64,000 bases of DNA, from the NCBI RefSeq assembly GCF_000725385.1, contig NZ_CP008884.1:372001-436000 (forward strand), given 5' to 3'. The DNA comes from Dyella japonica A8. Its GTDB lineage: Bacteria > Pseudomonadota > Gammaproteobacteria > Xanthomonadales > Rhodanobacteraceae. Positions 60,333-64,000 of the stretch are shown piece by piece. The stretch's first letter is position 1; each line of letters begins with the position of its first letter. The notes below the pieces were generated by a model that saw only the letters and a list, made by a program, of their open reading frames with translations, searched no databases and had not been told where the DNA came from. A program made the position numbers and the translations under genes.

Positions 60333-62612
60333 TCAGGCCGCGCGCACCACCCGCACCGGCACCGATTTGTACGACGGCGTGCCGCTGACCTTGTCGTGGT
60401 AATCCAGCGGTACCAGGCAATTGCCCTCGGGGTAGTACGTCGCCACCGAGCCACGCGCGATGGCATAGGCCACGGCGATGACGTTGTCGAGGCGACGCTC
60501 CTTGCCGGTGCCGAACGCGGTCTCCACACGGATCGCGTCACCTTCCTCGATACCCAGTTCGGCGAGGTCGTCCTTGTTCATGAACACCACGTCGCGCCGC
60601 CCGAAGACACCGCGATAGCGGTCGTCAAAACCATAAATGGTGGTGTTGTACTGGTCGTGGCTGCGCACGGTGGTGAGCTTGAGCACACCCGGATCAGTGT
60701 GCACCAGATCTTCTTCCAGGCCACGGAACAACAGGAACTCCGCCTTGCCGGACGCCGTCTTCCACACACGCTGCGTCGGTGGAATCGGCAAGCGGAAACC
60801 GCCCGGCACGCGGATGCGCTCGTTGTAATCCCTGAAATCCGGAAAGACGGACTCGATGGCAGCGCGGATACGGTCGTAGTCCGTAATCAGTTCCATCCAC
60901 GGCACCTTGCTGTCAGGCAACGTGGCGGACGCCATGCCGGCCACGATGGCGGGCTCCGAACGCAACGCCTCGGATGCCGGCGTCAGCTTGCCGCGCGAGG
61001 CATGCACCATGGACATGGAATCTTCCACCGTCACGGCCTGCGGCCCACCGGCCTGCATGTCGCGCTCGGTGCGGCCCAGGCAGGGCAGCAGGAAAGTGTG
61101 CTTGCTGGTGAGCAGGTGCGAGCGGTTGAGCTTGGTGGCGATATGCACCTGCAGCTCCAGTCCGCGCACGGCGGCGAAACACGCTTCCGGGTCCGGCATC
61201 GCCACGGCGAGGTTGCCGCCGAGGCTGATCAGCGCCCTGGAACGGCCTTCGGCGATCGCCTGCATCGCCGCCACCGCGTCATGGCCGTGCGTGGCCGGTG
61301 GCCGGAAGCCGAACGTCTTCTCGATGCCGTCGAGCAGCGCGGCGGTTGGCTTCTCGGTAATGCCGACGGTGCGGTCACCTTGCACGTTGGAATGCCCGCG
61401 CAACGGACAGATGCCCGCGCCCGGCTTGCCGAAGTTGCCGCGCAACAGCAGCAGGTTCGCCACCTGCTGCACGTTCTGCGTGCCGGTGCGGTGCTGGGTC
61501 ATGCCCATGCCGTAGGTGATGATGGTGGCGTTGGACTTGGCATACGCCTCGGCCACGGCACGCAGATCGGCTTCGGTGAGGCCCGAGGTGCGCTCGATGT
61601 CCGCCCATGTCGCGCTGCCCACGTCCTGCGCCAGCGCAGCGAAGCCGTTGGTGTGTTCGCGGATGAAGGCGTGATCGAGCACGGTAGAGCCCGGACCCGC
61701 CGCCGCGTCCATCTCCAGCAGCGCCTTCATGATGCCCTTGAGCGCCGCCGCGTCACCGCCGATCTTCACCTGCAGGTAAGTCGTCGCGATCGGCGTGGAG
61801 CCGAGCGTCGCCATCTCCACCGGGCTCTGCGGATCGGCGAAGCGTTCCAGCGCGCGCTCCTTCAGCGGATTGAACACGATGATGGGCGCGCCGCGACGCG
61901 CCACTTCATGCAGCGTGCCCATCATGCGCGGATGGTTGGTGCCGGGGTTGTGGCCCATCGCGATGATCAGCTCGCAATGGTCGAAATCTTCCAGCGACAC
62001 CGTGCCTTTGCCGATGCCGATGGCCGGCGGCAGGCCCACACTGGTGGCCTCGTGGCACATATTGGAGCAGTCGGGGAAATTGTTGGTGCCAAATTCCCGC
62101 GCGAAGATCTGGTACAGGAACGCCGCCTCGTTGGAGGCGCGGCCGGAGGTATAGAACTCCACGCTGTCCGGGTCGCCCAGGCCGCGCAGGATCTCGCCGA
62201 TGCGCGCAAACGCGTCATCCCAGGGGATGCTTTCGTAGATGTCCTTGTCGGCGTTGTAGACCATGGGGTGCGTGAGGCGCCCCTCGTCTTCCAGCTCGTA
62301 ATCGCTCCAGTGCCACAGCTCGCCGATCTTGTTGGCGGCGAAGAAGGTCGGCGGCACGCGCTTGTTGGTCGCTTCCCAGGTCACGGCCTTGGCGCCGTTC
62401 TCGCAGAACTGGAAGGTGGAGGTGTGCTTCTTGTCCGGCCAGGCGCAACCGGGGCAGTCGAAACCCTCGGGCTTGTTGGTGCGCAGCAGGGTGACGGTGG
62501 CGTCGCCCGCATCCATCTGCTCGCGCACCGCGCGTGCGGTAGCACGCAACGCGCCCCAACCACCGGCCGGGGCATCGTAGGTGCGGATGCCCGGAATGTC
62601 TTTCTCAGCCAT
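60333..62612 (-). CDS. molybdopterin oxidoreductase, FdhF/YdeP family
   Basis: A 759-residue cytosolic enzyme of the DMSO-reductase superfamily. FDCPGCAWPDKK is near the N terminus. The middle has FYTSGRASNEAAFLYQIFAREFGTNNFPDCSNMCHEA, IIAMGHNPGTNHPRMM, ICPLRGHSNVQGDRTVG, and the C-terminal pterin domain has LTTVRSHDQYNTTIYG and HDKVSGTPSYKSVPVRV. YdeP-type proteins are tied to acid resistance in E. coli; formate dehydrogenase activity is not proven. It has no Tat signal. The start is the ATG at 62612; the ribosome site is weak. Confidence 0.93.
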   Translation of the reverse strand: MAEKDIPGIRTYDAPAGGWGALRATARAVREQMDAGDATVTLLRTNKPEGFDCPGCAWPDKKHTSTFQFCENGAKAVTWEATNKRVPPTFFAANKIGELWHWSDYELEDEGRLTHPMVYNADKDIYESIPWDDAFARIGEILRGLGDPDSVEFYTSGRASNEAAFLYQIFAREFGTNNFPDCSNMCHEATSVGLPPAIGIGKGTVSLEDFDHCELIIAMGHNPGTNHPRMMGTLHEVARRGAPIIVFNPLKERALERFADPQSPVEMATLGSTPIATTYLQVKIGGDAAALKGIMKALLEMDAAAGPGSTVLDHAFIREHTNGFAALAQDVGSATWADIERTSGLTEADLRAVAEAYAKSNATIITYGMGMTQHRTGTQNVQQVANLLLLRGNFGKPGAGICPLRGHSNVQGDRTVGITEKPTAALLDGIEKTFGFRPPATHGHDAVAAMQAIAEGRSRALISLGGNLAVAMPDPEACFAAVRGLELQVHIATKLNRSHLLTSKHTFLLPCLGRTERDMQAGGPQAVTVEDSMSMVHASRGKLTPASEALRSEPAIVAGMASATLPDSKVPWMELITDYDRIRAAIESVFPDFRDYNERIRVPGGFRLPIPPTQRVWKTASGKAEFLLFRGLEEDLVHTDPGVLKLTTVRSHDQYNTTIYGFDDRYRGVFGRRDVVFMNKDDLAELGIEEGDAIRVETAFGTGKERRLDNVIAVAYAIARGSVATYYPEGNCLVPLDYHDKVSGTPSYKSVPVRVVRAA

Positions 62613-62726
62613 GAAGCAACGTCCTGGTGCCTGATCTGGATACCCGGCCTTTATACACAAAACGCTGCTGCCGCACGGTTGGAGCGCAAGACCGTGCGAT
62701 GAACACGTGCTGTCGCACCCGGAACC

Positions 62727-62999
62727 CTAAGAGCTCAGCTTGTTTTCCGATTCGTCGACGTAACGCGAATATCCCAGCGCAATCGAACCATCGGGCATCA
62801 GGGTTGCCGTCACGGTAAGCCTGAACTCCGCCGCCGCCGAAGCACTGAACATGTTCGGGTGCCCTGGCACGGGCTGGAAGTCGGCGCCATCGAAATCGAC
62901 GCCCGTGGGCGTGGAATCGGTGACGTCCCACGCGGCCAGATCGTCGTCGCCCGGCGGCGGCGGCATCGGCACCGCAACTTTCAAATGGCCTTTCAGCAT
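62727..62999 (-). CDS. hypothetical protein downstream of the encapsulin
   Basis: About 90 residues from the ATG at 62999 (MLKGHLKVAVPMPPPPGDDD). A longer version from a GTG at 63062 is possible. It reads as a beta-rich small domain with VTDSTPTGVDFDGADFQPVPGHPNMFSASAA and ends in YVDESENKLSS. No family is recognised. It lies 87 bp after the small gene at 63087-63284 and in the same direction as the encapsulin. The acidic C-terminal tail is not a known encapsulin-targeting peptide. Confidence 0.6.
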   Translation of the reverse strand: MLKGHLKVAVPMPPPPGDDDLAAWDVTDSTPTGVDFDGADFQPVPGHPNMFSASAAAEFRLTVTATLMPDGSIALGYSRYVDESENKLSS

Positions 63000-63086
63000 G
63001 GCCTTGCCCTCACCGGCGATGCCTGTCGCATCGCCGCAAGCGCGTATCGCGTCCACCCACACCGGCGAATGCGATGCGCCGAATGC

Positions 63087-63284
63087 TCAACTTCCCAACT
63101 CCTGGAAAGCATGCCCGTTGGCTTCCAGCCCTTGCAGCACCGCTGGCGGCAACTCGTTGGCCCACACATGGCCTTCGAGCTGCCACTGACCCGGCTCCGC
63201 CAGATCCGGCAGACCCGCGCCCTTGCGCACGTAGAGCCCGAGCGTGGGCTTGGCTGGGTTGATGTACAGGTCGAACTCGTCCAT
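63087..63284 (-). CDS. hypothetical 65-residue protein next to encapsulin
   Basis: A small gene with an excellent ribosome site (GAGGAGGGCTCCCC before ATG at 63284). Protein: MDEFDLYINPAKPTLGLYVR, then AGLPDLAEPGQWQLEGHVWANELPP and a C-terminal LEANGHAFQELGS. No signal peptide or membrane segment. No family is recognised. It begins 88 bp after the encapsulin stop and is probably cotranscribed, so a role tied to the nanocompartment is possible. Confidence 0.78.
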   Translation of the reverse strand: MDEFDLYINPAKPTLGLYVRKGAGLPDLAEPGQWQLEGHVWANELPPAVLQGLEANGHAFQELGS

Positions 63285-63372
63285 GGGGAGCCCTCCTCTG
63301 TCTGGTTCAACGGCGCATTGAAGCGTCGAGACACTATGCACCGCTTCATGGCCGTCCCACACCACCGCCCTC

Positions 63373-64000
63373 CTACTTCTCCGCCGTCAACACCACCGCC
63401 GCTTCAGCCGTCAGTTGCAGGAAGGTGAAGGACTCCTGCAAGTACAGCTGCACCGTCTCCTCGTTGTGGCTGAGATAGCCGATGGAGATGTCCTGGCCGA
63501 GATACAGCTCGAAATCCCCGCCGCGCGTGCTGAGCACCACCCCACCCTGGATGGCCGGCGCCCAGATGATTTCGCCATCCACCAGGTTGCGCATGTCGCG
63601 CGCCACGGGATAGCCGTGCTGCGTGGCGGCGCTCACCGCCGTATACGCCTGCTCGCCGAGCAGCAGGGTGTACGGGCCGTTGACGCCCATCTCGCGAAGC
63701 TGGCTGACCGCGCGCGCCACGGCACCGGGATAACCGGCGACATCCTTCGGCAGCGCGATGGCTTCGTTGCTGGTGCCCTTGCGGATGCCTTCGATGTGGC
63801 CGGCCTCATAGCCCTCGAACACCGCGCGATCCTCGGCAAAGGCGATCTTGCGCGCAGCGTCCTTCAGTGGCTGCAGGTCCGGATCGTTCGCGCCGCGCTC
63901 CACCGAATCCAGCGAACGACGCGATAGCCCGAACGGCACGCGGAACTCCACCAGCGGCTTCGCCTCGCGCAGGTGGGCTTCGATGCCGCCATCCGGCGCG
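63373..64000 (-). CDS. encapsulin nanocompartment shell protein, C-terminal three quarters
   Basis: 208 codons and the stop of a gene that continues past the right edge. The visible frame begins GIEAHLREAKPLVEFRVPF and continues with GLSRRSLDSVERGANDPDLQPLKDAA, FAEDRAVFEGYEAGHIEGIRKGTSN and STRGGDFELYLGQDISIGYL. These are the HK97-fold family 1 encapsulin (linocin/CFP29) blocks, with the E-loop and the conserved GYLSHNEETVQLYLQESFTF near the C terminus. The shell self-assembles around cargo such as DyP peroxidase or ferritin-like proteins. The cargo gene is not in the window and may lie beyond 64000. Confidence 0.95.
   Translation of the reverse strand, partial: APDGGIEAHLREAKPLVEFRVPFGLSRRSLDSVERGANDPDLQPLKDAARKIAFAEDRAVFEGYEAGHIEGIRKGTSNEAIALPKDVAGYPGAVARAVSQLREMGVNGPYTLLLGEQAYTAVSAATQHGYPVARDMRNLVDGEIIWAPAIQGGVVLSTRGGDFELYLGQDISIGYLSHNEETVQLYLQESFTFLQLTAEAAVVLTAEK

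Overview
The window is GC-rich chromosomal DNA from a gammaproteobacterium, most likely of the Rhodanobacteraceae/Xanthomonadaceae (Dyella, Luteibacter or Rhodanobacter type). That placement is an inference from three things: two large TonB-dependent receptors ending in Phe, many secreted peptidases, and intergenic DNA crowded with palindromic repeats built on the core GTCATTCCCGCG. I see no phage, plasmid, transposase, rRNA or CRISPR. The only RNA gene is a tRNA-Arg(CCG).

Layout. 1-10.4 kb: housekeeping and accessory genes (AIM24-type and DUF6882 proteins, a CPBP protease, a retropepsin-TPR protein, an ICMT-type methyltransferase, an MFS exporter, an Lrp/LysE divergent pair, an amidohydrolase). 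10.5-17 kb: secreted hydrolases (S8 protease, penicillin-acylase-type amidase, M1 aminopeptidase), then queF. 18-22 kb: a lipoprotein, HdeD, CsbD, and a persulfide-detoxification operon (two YeeE/YedE-type membrane halves, a Blh dioxygenase, a BigR/SqrR-type repressor) behind an AT-rich operator. 22-29 kb: tRNA-Arg, M61 peptidase, outer-membrane barrel, amino acid permease, and a two-gene operon of an AGMO-like hydroxylase with a lysoplasmalogenase. 29-41.7 kb: two paralogous TonB receptors interleaved with a glycerophosphodiesterase, alpha/beta hydrolases and an alkaline phosphatase, separated by repeat-rich spacers including a 9 x 50 bp minisatellite. 41.7-50 kb: DUF2252 protein, heat-regulated Hsp20, GFA protein, methyltransferase, a degenerate AroQ homologue, GNAT, MFS, a deletion scar joining aldo/keto reductase and LysR stubs, a PEP-mutase/ICL family enzyme and an AraC regulator. 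50-60 kb: a 47-residue zinc-ribbon protein, phospholipase D, a DUF5329 gene overlapping a truncated SGNH hydrolase, a LytS/LytR-type two-component system, LysE exporter with an NTF2 protein, a DJ-1/AraC regulator and a hydrolase. 60-64 kb: DUF488 and DUF2945 genes, an FdhF/YdeP-type molybdopterin oxidoreductase, two small unknown proteins and an encapsulin shell gene running off the right edge.

The most noteworthy items are the encapsulin with its two unknown small neighbours, the complete persulfide operon with a visible operator, the AGMO-like/lysoplasmalogenase pair, the nested palindromic repeat family and the minisatellite it seems to have seeded, the AroQ-fold protein without its active site, and two gene-wreck scars. 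Functions are assigned from motifs read by eye; no database search was possible.
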